Source: Mycobacterium sp. Aquia_216 (GTDB lineage: Bacteria > Actinomycetota > Actinomycetes > Mycobacteriales > Mycobacteriaceae). From it: a stretch of 64,000 bases of DNA. The stretch lies in assembly GCF_026723865.1 (NCBI RefSeq), contig NZ_CP113529.1, positions 3,658,001-3,722,000 of the forward strand, written 5' to 3'. Position 1 is the first letter of the stretch; the number at the start of each line of letters is the position of its first letter. The position numbers and the translations under genes were made by a program. Under the pieces are notes generated by a model. The model was not told the origin of the DNA. It did no database searches and was given only the letters and a program-made list of their open reading frames with translations. Positions 55,509 to 64,000 of this stretch are shown piece after piece.

Positions 55509-56879
55509 CTAGTCGAGCGGTGACATCTCCTGCAGCATCGTGGGAATCAGCTCGCTGACGGTCGGGTGGATATGCATCGTGCGCGACAGCGTGGTGTAGG
55601 GCGCCTTGGCCGACATGACGTCCAGAATCGCGTGGATCGCCTCGTCGCCGCCGACCCCGAGGATGGCGGCCCCGAGAATCTGCTGTGTATCGGCGTCGAC
55701 GACGACCTGCATAAAGCCTTGCGTCTCACCCTTTTCCACGGCCCGACCGACCCTGGTCATCGGACGCTTCCCGAACAGCGCCTTGCGACCCGACGCGCGG
55801 ACCTCGGCGACGGTCATCCCGGCACGGCCCAGCGGCGGATCGATGTAGAGCGCGTAGGTGGGGATGCGGTCGCTCACCCGGCGCGGGTCGTCGTCGAGCA
55901 GGTTGGCAGCCACGATCTCGAAATCGTTGTACGAAGTGTGGGTGAATGCGCCCTTGCCGTTGCAATCGCCCATTGCCCAGATGTGATCGACGTTGGTCTT
56001 GAGCTGATCGTCGACCTCGATGTAACCGCGGGCATCCGTCTGCACACCGGCGGCCTCCAGCCCCAGGTCGTCGGTGTTGGGCCGGCGGCCCACCGCCAAC
56101 AACAGATGACTGCCTACGATGGGGTCGGCGCCGGCGCGGGCGGTGAGCTTGAATCCGTTATCGCTCTTAACGATTCGTACGTCGTCAGCTCCAAGGACGA
56201 TCTCGATGCCTTCGGCCTCCAGGATTTCCTTGATGGTGGCCGAGACATCCTCGTCCTCGCGGGAGGCCAATCGCGGGCCCCGCTCCACGACGGTGACCGC
56301 CGCCCCGAAACGCCGGTACATCTGAGCGAACTCCAGCGCGATGTAGCTGCCGCCGACGATGACGAGATGTGCTGGCAGCGTATCGATTTCGAGAATGGAG
56401 ACGTTGGTGAGGAACTCGACATCATCGAGGCCGGGGATATTGGGCACGACCGCGCGGCCACCGACATTGAGGAAGATCCGGTCGGCGTGCAGCTCGTCAT
56501 CACCGACGCGCAGAGTATGCGGATCGGCGAAACGGGCGTGGCCCCGAAAGACCGTGCAGCCGTCCATGCCCTCCAGCCAGTCCTCGACACCCTTGCGGTC
56601 GGCGAGCATGATGCCGTCTTTGCGCGCCTTGACCTTGGCCATGTCCACGCTGACCGATCCGGTCGCGACACCGAATTCGCCGCTGCGGTGGGCCAGATGA
56701 GCGGCGTGCGCACTGGCCACCAGCGTCTTGGTCGGGATACATCCGTTGTTGACGCAGGTGCCGCCGATCAGTTTGCGCTCGACGATCGCGACGCGCTGCC
56801 CGGCAGCCGTCAACCGTCCGGCAAGCGGCGGCCCGGCTTGGCCGGCCCCGACAATGATCGCGTCGAAATGCGCGGTCAC
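55509..56879 (-). CDS. MerA-like FAD pyridine nucleotide-disulfide oxidoreductase
   Basis: A 456-residue class I flavoprotein disulfide reductase. FAD motif IIVGAGQAGPPLAGRL; redox-active disulfide GGTCVNNGCIPTK (Cys42, Cys47); NAD(P)-binding HLVIVGGSYIALEFAQMYRR; FAD/C-terminal part IWAMGDCNGKGAFTHTSYND; interface motif IHPTVSELIPTML with catalytic His. It lacks both the N-terminal metal-binding domain and the C-terminal Cys pair of mercuric reductases, so it probably reduces another disulfide or quinone. GTG 56879 overlaps the DUF4126 stop (GTGA). Confidence 0.88.
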   Translation of the reverse strand: MTAHFDAIIVGAGQAGPPLAGRLTAAGQRVAIVERKLIGGTCVNNGCIPTKTLVASAHAAHLAHRSGEFGVATGSVSVDMAKVKARKDGIMLADRKGVEDWLEGMDGCTVFRGHARFADPHTLRVGDDELHADRIFLNVGGRAVVPNIPGLDDVEFLTNVSILEIDTLPAHLVIVGGSYIALEFAQMYRRFGAAVTVVERGPRLASREDEDVSATIKEILEAEGIEIVLGADDVRIVKSDNGFKLTARAGADPIVGSHLLLAVGRRPNTDDLGLEAAGVQTDARGYIEVDDQLKTNVDHIWAMGDCNGKGAFTHTSYNDFEIVAANLLDDDPRRVSDRIPTYALYIDPPLGRAGMTVAEVRASGRKALFGKRPMTRVGRAVEKGETQGFMQVVVDADTQQILGAAILGVGGDEAIHAILDVMSAKAPYTTLSRTMHIHPTVSELIPTMLQEMSPLD

Positions 56880-57388
56880 TTCACGGCCGTGAGCAGATAT
56901 TCCGTCACCACGTGACCCGTCAAGGCAACGACGGCGAGTCCGCCCAAGACCGCGACGGCATCCTCCAGCAGCGCGATCGGCAGGTCCCGCCCACCGATCG
57001 CCGCCACCAGCCGCTTGCGTGCCTGATAGAAGCCGAGGGTGCCGAGCACCGCGCCGATGATGCCCGCCCCGAGCGCGCTGAACGTCCAGTGCGGCCACGC
57101 GCCGAGCACAGCGCCCGCAAACCCGCCAGTGACGAGCCGGGCAGCGAAGATCGGCGGCGCCGTGCGAGGCGGCGTCTTGGGCAGCTTGTCGTTGACCAAT
57201 TCGCCGATGGCGAGAACGGTGAATACAACGACCGTGATGATGTTGGCCATCCAGGATGCCCAGGTGCCGTGCAGATCGATCCAACCCAGGTACGCGCCCC
57301 ACGCGACCACGGCGGGCGCCGTCAACGAACGCGAACCGGCGACAACACCAATCAGCAAAGCCAGCAATAGAACAAGGACGTGTGTCAC
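56876..57388 (-). CDS. DUF4126 integral membrane protein (Rv2120c-like)
   Basis: A 170-residue protein with about four to five helices: VLVLLLALLIGVVAGSRSL, IITVVVFTVLAIGELVND, LGAGIIGAVLGTLGFYQARK, AVAVLGGLAVVALTGHVVTE. The first helix with GSRS and the DKLPKTPPRT loop are family marks. GTG 57388 follows GGAGGTCGCC. Function unknown; it is coupled by a 4-base overlap to the MerA-like gene. Confidence 0.88.
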   Translation of the reverse strand: MTHVLVLLLALLIGVVAGSRSLTAPAVVAWGAYLGWIDLHGTWASWMANIITVVVFTVLAIGELVNDKLPKTPPRTAPPIFAARLVTGGFAGAVLGAWPHWTFSALGAGIIGAVLGTLGFYQARKRLVAAIGGRDLPIALLEDAVAVLGGLAVVALTGHVVTEYLLTAVK

Positions 57389-57502
57389 GGCGACCTCCTG
57401 AGAATGAACAGCGCGGCAACGACGAGACGATAAGAGGAGGACAGCCCGGCGGGCCCCCTCCCCTAGCCGGACGCTAACACAGCGAGGGCCGGGCCGGAGC
57501 GA

Positions 57503-58644
<1,142 letters not shown>

Positions 58645-58738
58645 GAGGCAGCGAGCAAAGTCACGGCGGTTTAGCCCGGTGACGATGGGTAGATGCGATC
58701 CTGAAGCCCCACAGGCTGTTTCGCAGTGACGGCAACCC

Positions 58739-59341
58739 CTAGTCGAACCCGGCCAGGGTGGTGCGCAGCGCGCCCTCCAACTGACGGTGAAATGGCAGGC
58801 TCGCGGGCATATCCGAGGTCAGCCAACGATCGAGGACGAATTTGACTGTGGCCAAACTCGTGTGAACCAACAGCGCGGGGCGCAGGTCGGCCGTCGCATC
58901 GACACCCATGCGGGAGGCGACTTGCTCAATGAACTTGTCGTGGTCGGTTTCGTTGACCAGCGCCGTCTTGCTCAACAGGTGGGGCGCGGTGGCGATCGCA
59001 TGGCGCCAGGTATCGAGATTGTCGAGTTCGTCGGCGTCGCGGGCACGCGTGACAAACACATGAAGCAACGCCTCGACCGCCGACTCGTCCGGCGGGCGCG
59101 CGTTGTACGAACCCACGATCTCAGCGATCGCCCCGCGGACGGGGTCAGCCAGCAGGCCTTCTTTGGTGGGTGCGTGCCGGAAATAGGTACTGATGGAGAT
59201 TCCGGCGGCGGCGGCAATGTCCTCGGTCGTCACCGCATCGAATCCGCGTTCGGCGAAAAGCTGATATGCGGTGCCCTGGATCTGGGAGAGTAACTCCGCG
59301 CGGCGCCGGTCCCGGAGCGAACCAGTGTTTGCTGAGGGCAT
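58739..59341 (-). CDS. TetR family regulator next to the mce operon
   Basis: A 200-residue TetR-type repressor. The helix-turn-helix is [20 protein letters not shown] followed by [20 protein letters not shown]; the C-terminal ligand domain is helical (HKFIEQ-like [20 protein letters not shown]). ATG 59341 ([14 protein letters not shown]) has GAAGG 7 bases upstream; the open frame extends ten codons further. It is divergent from yrbEA, 302 bases apart, and may control the mce operon. Ligand unknown. Confidence 0.9.
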   Translation of the reverse strand: MPSANTGSLRDRRRAELLSQIQGTAYQLFAERGFDAVTTEDIAAAAGISISTYFRHAPTKEGLLADPVRGAIAEIVGSYNARPPDESAVEALLHVFVTRARDADELDNLDTWRHAIATAPHLLSKTALVNETDHDKFIEQVASRMGVDATADLRPALLVHTSLATVKFVLDRWLTSDMPASLPFHRQLEGALRTTLAGFD

Positions 59342-59643
59342 GCCATTACCTTCGTCGAGCTGACATTCCAACGCGTCGGTATCGTCCGGTGACGATCTCA
59401 GGTGAGTGACTCTACACTATTGAAAGCGCCTATCAAGTGGACTACTGTGATACAGCACACACCGAGAACCGCAGTTCACAGAGCCTGGTGACACTACCGT
59501 AATGCAGATGCGCAGCACGGCACCCGACTCCTCTTGTTCTGCACTCGTGCATTTATTGGTGGGGGGAGCGCCAATGGAGGCGGTAGCTGGTGCGCCATGA
59601 TCGGTAGCCGAAGTTTGCTAGACGGACTGCCGGCTGCGCTTCA
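59342..59643. other. divergent intergenic region between the TetR and mce genes
   Basis: 302 bases between the TetR start and yrbEA. It should contain both promoters and the TetR operator. Short imperfect symmetries (such as CTGTGATACAG near 59445) are visible but no clear operator. A 16-codon ORF lies at its end. Confidence 0.4.
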
Positions 59644-59647
59644 ATGA
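59597..59647 (+). other. 16-residue upstream ORF overlapping the yrbEA start
   Basis: ATG 59597 codes MIGSRSLLDGLPAALQ and stops in a 4-base overlap (ATGA) with ATG 59644. No well-spaced ribosome site. It could be a coupled leader peptide, or the true start of translation for yrbEA may lie elsewhere. Confidence 0.25.
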
Positions 59648-60483
59648 CGGCACAACAAGATGGCGTCATCGCCGTCCAGGACTGGTCTGTCGGATACGTC
59701 AAACGTCATCCGCTTGCCGCACTGACAACGGTCGGCGAACAGTTCGTGCTCGGCGTGCGCACCATTCAATACTTCTTTGTCGATCTGGTGGCCGGCCGAT
59801 TTCAATGGCAGGAATTTGTTCGCCAGGGCGCGTTTATGGCCGGCACGGCCGTGTTGCCGACGATTCTGGTGTCACTGCCGATCAGCGTCACCCTGTCCAT
59901 TCAGTTCGCCCTGCTCGCCGGGCAGGTCGGCGCCACCTCGCTGGCCGGCGCGGCCAGTGGACTCGCGGTCATTCGTCAGGGCGCCTCGCTCGTCGCTGCC
60001 GTGCTGATGGCGTCGGCGGTCGGATCGGCGATCACCGCCGATCTGGGTTCGCGGACCATGCGTGAAGAAACCGACGCGATGGAGGTCATGGGCGTCTCGG
60101 TGATCCGGCGGCTGGTGGTTCCGCGTTTCGCCGCGGCAATCATGATCGGCGTCGCCCTCACCGGTGTCGTCTGCTTCGTCGGATTTTTCGCGAGCTACAT
60201 GTTCAACGTGTACTTCCAGAACGGCGCACCCGGCAGCTTCGTCTCGACGTTCGCCTCGTTCGCGACGACGGACGACATGATTTTGGCGCTGGTGAAGGCG
60301 GTCATCTTCGGGGCCATCGTGGCCGTCGTGTCGGCACAGAAAGGCTTATCCACCGTCGGCGGCCCCACGGGTGTCGCGAACTCGGTCAACGCGGCCGTTG
60401 TCGAGGCGATTCTGCTGCTGATGATCGTCAACGTCGCGATCAGCCAGCTCTACATCATGCTCTCGCCCAGGACGGGGCTATGA
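59644..60483 (+). CDS. Mce-associated permease YrbEA
   Basis: A 279-residue MlaE-type ABC permease with about six helices (AVLPTILVSLPISVTLSIQF, AASGLAVIRQGASLVAAVLM, MIGVALTGVVCFVGFFASYM, VEAILLLMIVNVAISQLYIM). The EQFVLGVRTIQYFFVDL and DLGSRTMREETDAMEVMGVS segments are the cytosolic coupling regions. With YrbEB and the Mce proteins it forms a lipid importer driven by an MceG-type ATPase coded elsewhere. ATG 59644 opens the operon. Confidence 0.94.
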   Translation: MTAQQDGVIAVQDWSVGYVKRHPLAALTTVGEQFVLGVRTIQYFFVDLVAGRFQWQEFVRQGAFMAGTAVLPTILVSLPISVTLSIQFALLAGQVGATSLAGAASGLAVIRQGASLVAAVLMASAVGSAITADLGSRTMREETDAMEVMGVSVIRRLVVPRFAAAIMIGVALTGVVCFVGFFASYMFNVYFQNGAPGSFVSTFASFATTDDMILALVKAVIFGAIVAVVSAQKGLSTVGGPTGVANSVNAAVVEAILLLMIVNVAISQLYIMLSPRTGL

Positions 60484-60484
60484 C

Positions 60485-61348
60485 ATGGCGGTTTCTGCCT
60501 ACCGACCATTTGCAATGCTGACCGTTCCGGTCATCCGGCAGTACCGCAGGGGCACCGTACCGATCATTCGGCTCGGCCACCTGCTGGTCTTCTTCATCCG
60601 GGCGCTGGCCGCCGTGCCGCTCGCCTTGCGCCAGTACCGCGGCGAGTTCCTGCGGCTGTTGTCGAACATCACCTGGGGTAACGGCTCGATCGTGGTCGGC
60701 GGTGGCACCGCCGGCGTCGCCGTGGTACTCGGGATGACCGTCGGCGCGCTGGTCGGTATCGAAGGCTACAACTTCCTTGACTTGCTTGGGCTCGGCCCGG
60801 CCACCGGCTTCGTCTCCTCGTTGGTCAATACCCGCGAGCTGGCACCGCTGATGGCGTCACTGTCTTTCGCCATGCAGGGCGGCTGCCGCTTCACCGCGCA
60901 GCTGGGTTCGATGCGCATCGCGGAGGAAATCGACGCATTGGAATCGATCGCGATCCGCCCGATCCCGTATCTGGTGACAACGCGGCTGATCGCCTCGGTG
61001 GCGGCCATCGTCCCGCTGTATGTGGCCTGCCTGGCGATCGGCTATCTGACCACGCAGGTCGTGGTCGGGATTAGCAGCGGCGGCTCGACCGGCTCGTACC
61101 TGCATTACTTCACGCTGATGTTGGCCGGCCAAGACATCGTCTACTCGTTGATCAAGGCTGTCATCTTCGTGTGGATCGCGTCCACGATCCAGTGCTACTA
61201 CGGCTTTTACGCGACCGGCGGGCCCGAGGGTGTCGGCGTGGCCGCCGGGCACGGCATGCGGGCCAGCATCACCGTGGTGATCATCGTGAACATGTTGCTC
61301 ACCATGGCTTTGTGGGGGGTAGACGCCGGCGCGAGGTTCGGTGGTTAG
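60485..61348 (+). CDS. Mce-associated permease YrbEB
   Basis: A 287-residue second MlaE-type permease. Visible elements: GGGTAGVAVVLGMTVGALVG, QGGCRFTAQLGSMRIAEEID followed by ALESIAIRPIPYLVTTRL (coupling loop), AIVPLYVACLAIGYLTTQVV, and VVIIVNMLLTMALWGV. ATG 60485 starts one base after the yrbEA stop. Heterodimer partner of YrbEA. Confidence 0.94.
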   Translation: MAVSAYRPFAMLTVPVIRQYRRGTVPIIRLGHLLVFFIRALAAVPLALRQYRGEFLRLLSNITWGNGSIVVGGGTAGVAVVLGMTVGALVGIEGYNFLDLLGLGPATGFVSSLVNTRELAPLMASLSFAMQGGCRFTAQLGSMRIAEEIDALESIAIRPIPYLVTTRLIASVAAIVPLYVACLAIGYLTTQVVVGISSGGSTGSYLHYFTLMLAGQDIVYSLIKAVIFVWIASTIQCYYGFYATGGPEGVGVAAGHGMRASITVVIIVNMLLTMALWGVDAGARFGG

Positions 61349-62939
61349 GCAGATGGGTAAGCCGAATTCCCTTGAGCTGGACGGCCGCGGGCCCTCGGAT
61401 CGGCAGCTGCTTGCGATCGGCGCGGCCGTGCTGGTGGTCGCGGCCCTGCTCACCGTCGCGATGGTGGTCAAGTCCACCGGCAGGCTCAACGACTACGTCC
61501 GAGTGGTCGCCGACCTGGTCAACGTCGGCGACGGGCTGCCGCAGAAGTCCGACGTGAAGTATCACGGCGTGCTCGTCGGAATGGTCGACGACGTGATTCC
61601 GGCCTCCGACGGAAAGCCCAACTACGTCCACATCGACCTGAAACCCGAGTTCGCCGAGTCGATTCCGGCGTCCGTGACGGCGCGGGTAGTGCCCAGCAAT
61701 GTGTTCGCCGTGTCGTCGGTGCAACTGGTGGGCTCCCCAAACCGGGAGCATTCCGGGGCGACGATCCGGCAGGGCGCCCACATTCCGGAAGACACCCGGC
61801 TTCCGACCGTGCTGTTCCAGACGACCGTCAGCAAGCTGCGCGACCTGCTCGCCGCCGCCGGACGCGGCCGCGACGACCGGTCCATCGGGATACTGGCCGC
61901 CCTGGGCGCCGCCACCGATCATCGGCGCGGAGCCCTGCTCAACGCCGGGGCACAGCTAAATCGTCTTCTTGATCAACTCAATTCGATTGTCGGCACCGAC
62001 ACCGGCCCCTCGACCGTGTCGGCGCTCGTCGACGCGGCGCGTGGCCTCGCGCAGACTGCACCCGATCTGCTCGACGCCTTACACCAAGCGGTCGAGCCGA
62101 TGCAGACCTTCGCCGAGACGCGCGGGCAGCTGGTCTCGCTGCTCTCCGGCGCCGACTACACGCTTGGCACAACGCGGACATCGTTCGACAACCACATCGA
62201 CCAGCTCATCCGGATCACCAGCGATTTCACGCCGGTGTTGGGTGTGCTGGCGATGAAGTCGAACAACTTCGTGCCCGCGGTCACCAAATTGGACAACCTG
62301 GCCAACAGGTTCATGGAGGAAGTCTGGGTGCCGGGAAGAGACGTCGGCAATATGCGCGCGATGCTGAGCTTTACCCCTAGCTCCACCTACACCCGCGCGG
62401 ACTGCCCGCATTACGGCGAGCTGAAGGGACCGAGCTGTTTTACCGCGCCGCTGATTCCGGTGCGCCCCGACATGCCGGAAGTGCTGCTGCCGCAGAACTA
62501 TCAGCCGCCCAAGGATCTAGCCCCGCCGCCGGGAACGATTATCGGCCCGGACGGAAACCTGGTGGCGATCGGCCCGCCGCTGATCAACCCGACTCCCAAT
62601 CTGATCGATCCCAATCCCCCACTGGCCCCGGGGATTATGCCGTCGCCGCCCGTACCAGGCAGCGCAAACCCCGATAATCCGTCACCGGGGGCGCCGGCGA
62701 CGCCGGCACCCAACGCTCCGTGGGTTCCGCCGGTGGCACCGAAGGCGCCTTGGATCCCACAGTCGTCGTTCGGCGGCAACGTGGGACCGGTCGGCAGCCA
62801 ATACGAACGGAACGTATTGAGCGTGATCACCGGCCTGCCCGCCACCGCGGCCACCGAATTGCTGCTGGGCCCGGTTGCCCGCGGCACCACCGTGTCTTTG
62901 AAACAGGGACCGAAATCCTCACCCGGAGAGCAGAAATGA
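61341..62939 (+). CDS. Mce family protein A, with Pro-rich tail
   Basis: A 532-residue Mce protein. One N-terminal helix (LLAIGAAVLVVAALLTVAMV), the MlaD/Mce domain (about 40-130: RVVADLVNVGDGLPQKSDVK, YHGVLVGMVDDVIPASDGKP), a helical region with segments DQLNSIVGTDTGPSTVSALV and FMEEVWVPGRDVGNMRAMLS, and a Pro/Asn-rich tail (about 385-490). GTG 61341 overlaps yrbEB by 8 bases; ATG 61353 is an alternative. It forms part of the hexameric lipid-conducting tube. Confidence 0.93.
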   Translation: MVRQMGKPNSLELDGRGPSDRQLLAIGAAVLVVAALLTVAMVVKSTGRLNDYVRVVADLVNVGDGLPQKSDVKYHGVLVGMVDDVIPASDGKPNYVHIDLKPEFAESIPASVTARVVPSNVFAVSSVQLVGSPNREHSGATIRQGAHIPEDTRLPTVLFQTTVSKLRDLLAAAGRGRDDRSIGILAALGAATDHRRGALLNAGAQLNRLLDQLNSIVGTDTGPSTVSALVDAARGLAQTAPDLLDALHQAVEPMQTFAETRGQLVSLLSGADYTLGTTRTSFDNHIDQLIRITSDFTPVLGVLAMKSNNFVPAVTKLDNLANRFMEEVWVPGRDVGNMRAMLSFTPSSTYTRADCPHYGELKGPSCFTAPLIPVRPDMPEVLLPQNYQPPKDLAPPPGTIIGPDGNLVAIGPPLINPTPNLIDPNPPLAPGIMPSPPVPGSANPDNPSPGAPATPAPNAPWVPPVAPKAPWIPQSSFGGNVGPVGSQYERNVLSVITGLPATAATELLLGPVARGTTVSLKQGPKSSPGEQK

Positions 62940-63991
62940 GATTCCGGGCACCGTTGATCGGCCTCACCCTGTTCATGGTCGTGGCATTGACCCTCACCTG
63001 GCTGGTGTATGTGAGCCTGCGACGTGACGTCGCCGGCGACACCGCCGGATATTCGGCGGTGTTCACCGATGTCTACGGGCTGCGCGAGGGCGACGACGTC
63101 CGGATGGCCGGGGTGCGGGTGGGCCGGGTGGAAGGCGTCGAGCTCGACGGAAAACTCGCGAAAGTCGCGTTCGTGGTGCAAACCGATCAGCACCTGTACG
63201 GCAACACCGTCGCCTCCGTGACCTACCAGAATATCGTCGGGCAGCGTTACCTGGGGCTGTCTTTGGGACCGGAGGGCGATCAGGGCCTGCTCCCGCCAGG
63301 CAGTGTGCTCCCGCTGCAACGCACCGAACCGTCCTTCGACGTCACCGCGCTGCTCAACGGCTACGAACCGCTGTTCAGTCTGCTGAATCCACAGGATGCC
63401 GACAACTTGACCAAGGGCATCATCGCGTCGCTGCAGGGCGATACCTCATCGCTGACCACGCTCATTAGCCAAACATCCACGCTGACAGAGACATTCGCCG
63501 GACGAGACCACGCTCTCGGCGACGTGATCACGAACCTCAACAAAGTGGTCGGCAACCTTGCTCAGCAGAACGACAATCTTGACGGGGTGATCACCCGAAC
63601 CCGCGAGATGGTTGATCAACTCGACCGGCGTCGTCCGGAGCTGGTCTCATCGTTGGGTTCGCTGTCCCGGGTGATGGGGCGGCTATCCGCCTCGGCCACC
63701 GATGTATACCCGGCGCTGCGCGAACTCATCGACCGCAAACCCGGCGTGGCCAGACACCTGATGGACGTCGAGCCGCAAGTGGCGTTCTTCGGCGACAACA
63801 TCCCGTTGCTGCTGAAAGGGCTTGTCCGAGTAGGCAATCAGGGCGCCTACGGTAACGCCTACGTGTGCGACGTGAACTTCATGGGGTTCTTCCCCGGCCT
63901 CAACGATGTCGTGCCGATCATCGTCGCCGCCGCCACCCCGGGAAACAAGATGTGGCACACCCCGAGATGCAGGAGCACGGCCGGTGACTGA
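62936..63991 (+). CDS. Mce family protein B
   Basis: A 351-residue Mce protein: membrane helix (LIGLTLFMVVALTLTWLVYV), MlaD domain (AVFTDVYGLREGDDVRMAGV, RVGRVEGVELDGKLAKVAFV, NIVGQRYLGLSLGPEGDQG), and a long helical part ending with VCDVNFMGFFPGLNDVVPII. ATG 62936 overlaps the mceA stop by 4 bases (ATGA). Second subunit of the Mce tube. Confidence 0.94.
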   Translation: MRFRAPLIGLTLFMVVALTLTWLVYVSLRRDVAGDTAGYSAVFTDVYGLREGDDVRMAGVRVGRVEGVELDGKLAKVAFVVQTDQHLYGNTVASVTYQNIVGQRYLGLSLGPEGDQGLLPPGSVLPLQRTEPSFDVTALLNGYEPLFSLLNPQDADNLTKGIIASLQGDTSSLTTLISQTSTLTETFAGRDHALGDVITNLNKVVGNLAQQNDNLDGVITRTREMVDQLDRRRPELVSSLGSLSRVMGRLSASATDVYPALRELIDRKPGVARHLMDVEPQVAFFGDNIPLLLKGLVRVGNQGAYGNAYVCDVNFMGFFPGLNDVVPIIVAAATPGNKMWHTPRCRSTAGD

Positions 63992-64000
63992 TTCGTCGGT
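63984..64000 (+). CDS. start of mceC (cut by window edge)
   Basis: GTG 63984 opens VTDSS within the 3' end of mceB (8-base overlap), the expected position of mceC. Only six codons are in the window, so the assignment rests on context. Confidence 0.5.

Overview
The window is high-GC actinobacterial DNA and reads as a slow-growing, non-tuberculous Mycobacterium chromosome. Gene content and order follow the M. tuberculosis H37Rv blocks Rv2062c-Rv2074, Rv2089c-Rv2097c and Rv2109c-Rv2122c. It also has PPE, DUF2563, mce, 13E12-type HNH and Pup-proteasome genes, and several genes whose start codon lies 6-8 bases after a TANNNT -10 box (leaderless mRNAs). Rv names are recalled for orientation only; no search was run.

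Region by region. 1-17429: cobalamin biosynthesis (cobN partial, cobG-cobH-cobIJ, cobK-cobM-cobL), interrupted by an alpha/beta hydrolase, a 13E12-type HNH gene, a Baeyer-Villiger-type monooxygenase, a PPE-PPW gene and the sigma factor gene sigC. Directly upstream of sigC, and in the same open frame, is a zinc-finger, four-helix membrane protein of anti-sigma type. 17453-26316: an accessory island centred on an 852-residue CpnT-like polymorphic toxin with an unusual C-terminal domain, two small downstream genes (immunity candidates), small membrane ORFs, a frameshifted and an intact copy of a one-helix membrane protein, and genes resembling Rv3900c/Rv2083, Rv3899c/Rv2082 and Rv3898c/Rv2078. 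26335-28539: a lipoprotein and a PknH-type sensor protein.

28715-37803: conserved block pepE, 5'-3' exonuclease, Rv2091c-like, helY, tatC, tatA, pafC, pafB. 37907-43006: stress and signalling island with three GAF-ANTAR regulators, a broken hydrolase, a two-helix membrane protein, a CsbD-like gene with a strong stem-loop, and a ferritin-like protein. 43013-51500: complete Pup-proteasome set (pafA, prcA, prcB, pup, dop, mpa) in a compact order. 51657-58644: lppK with a proline-rich tail, DUF503, trmI, a RecB-type nuclease, a thioesterase, a MerA-like flavoprotein, DUF4126, hisG and hisE. 58739-64000: a TetR regulator divergent from the start of an mce operon (yrbEA, yrbEB, mceA, mceB, start of mceC).

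How the genes work together: the cob genes build the corrin ring; the Pup system tags, unfolds and degrades proteins, and the PafBC pair encoded with tatAC is a DNA-damage regulator; the mce genes form a lipid importer. The most novel parts are the CpnT-like toxin-immunity island and the SigC/anti-sigma read-through ORF with a His/Met-rich extracytoplasmic loop.
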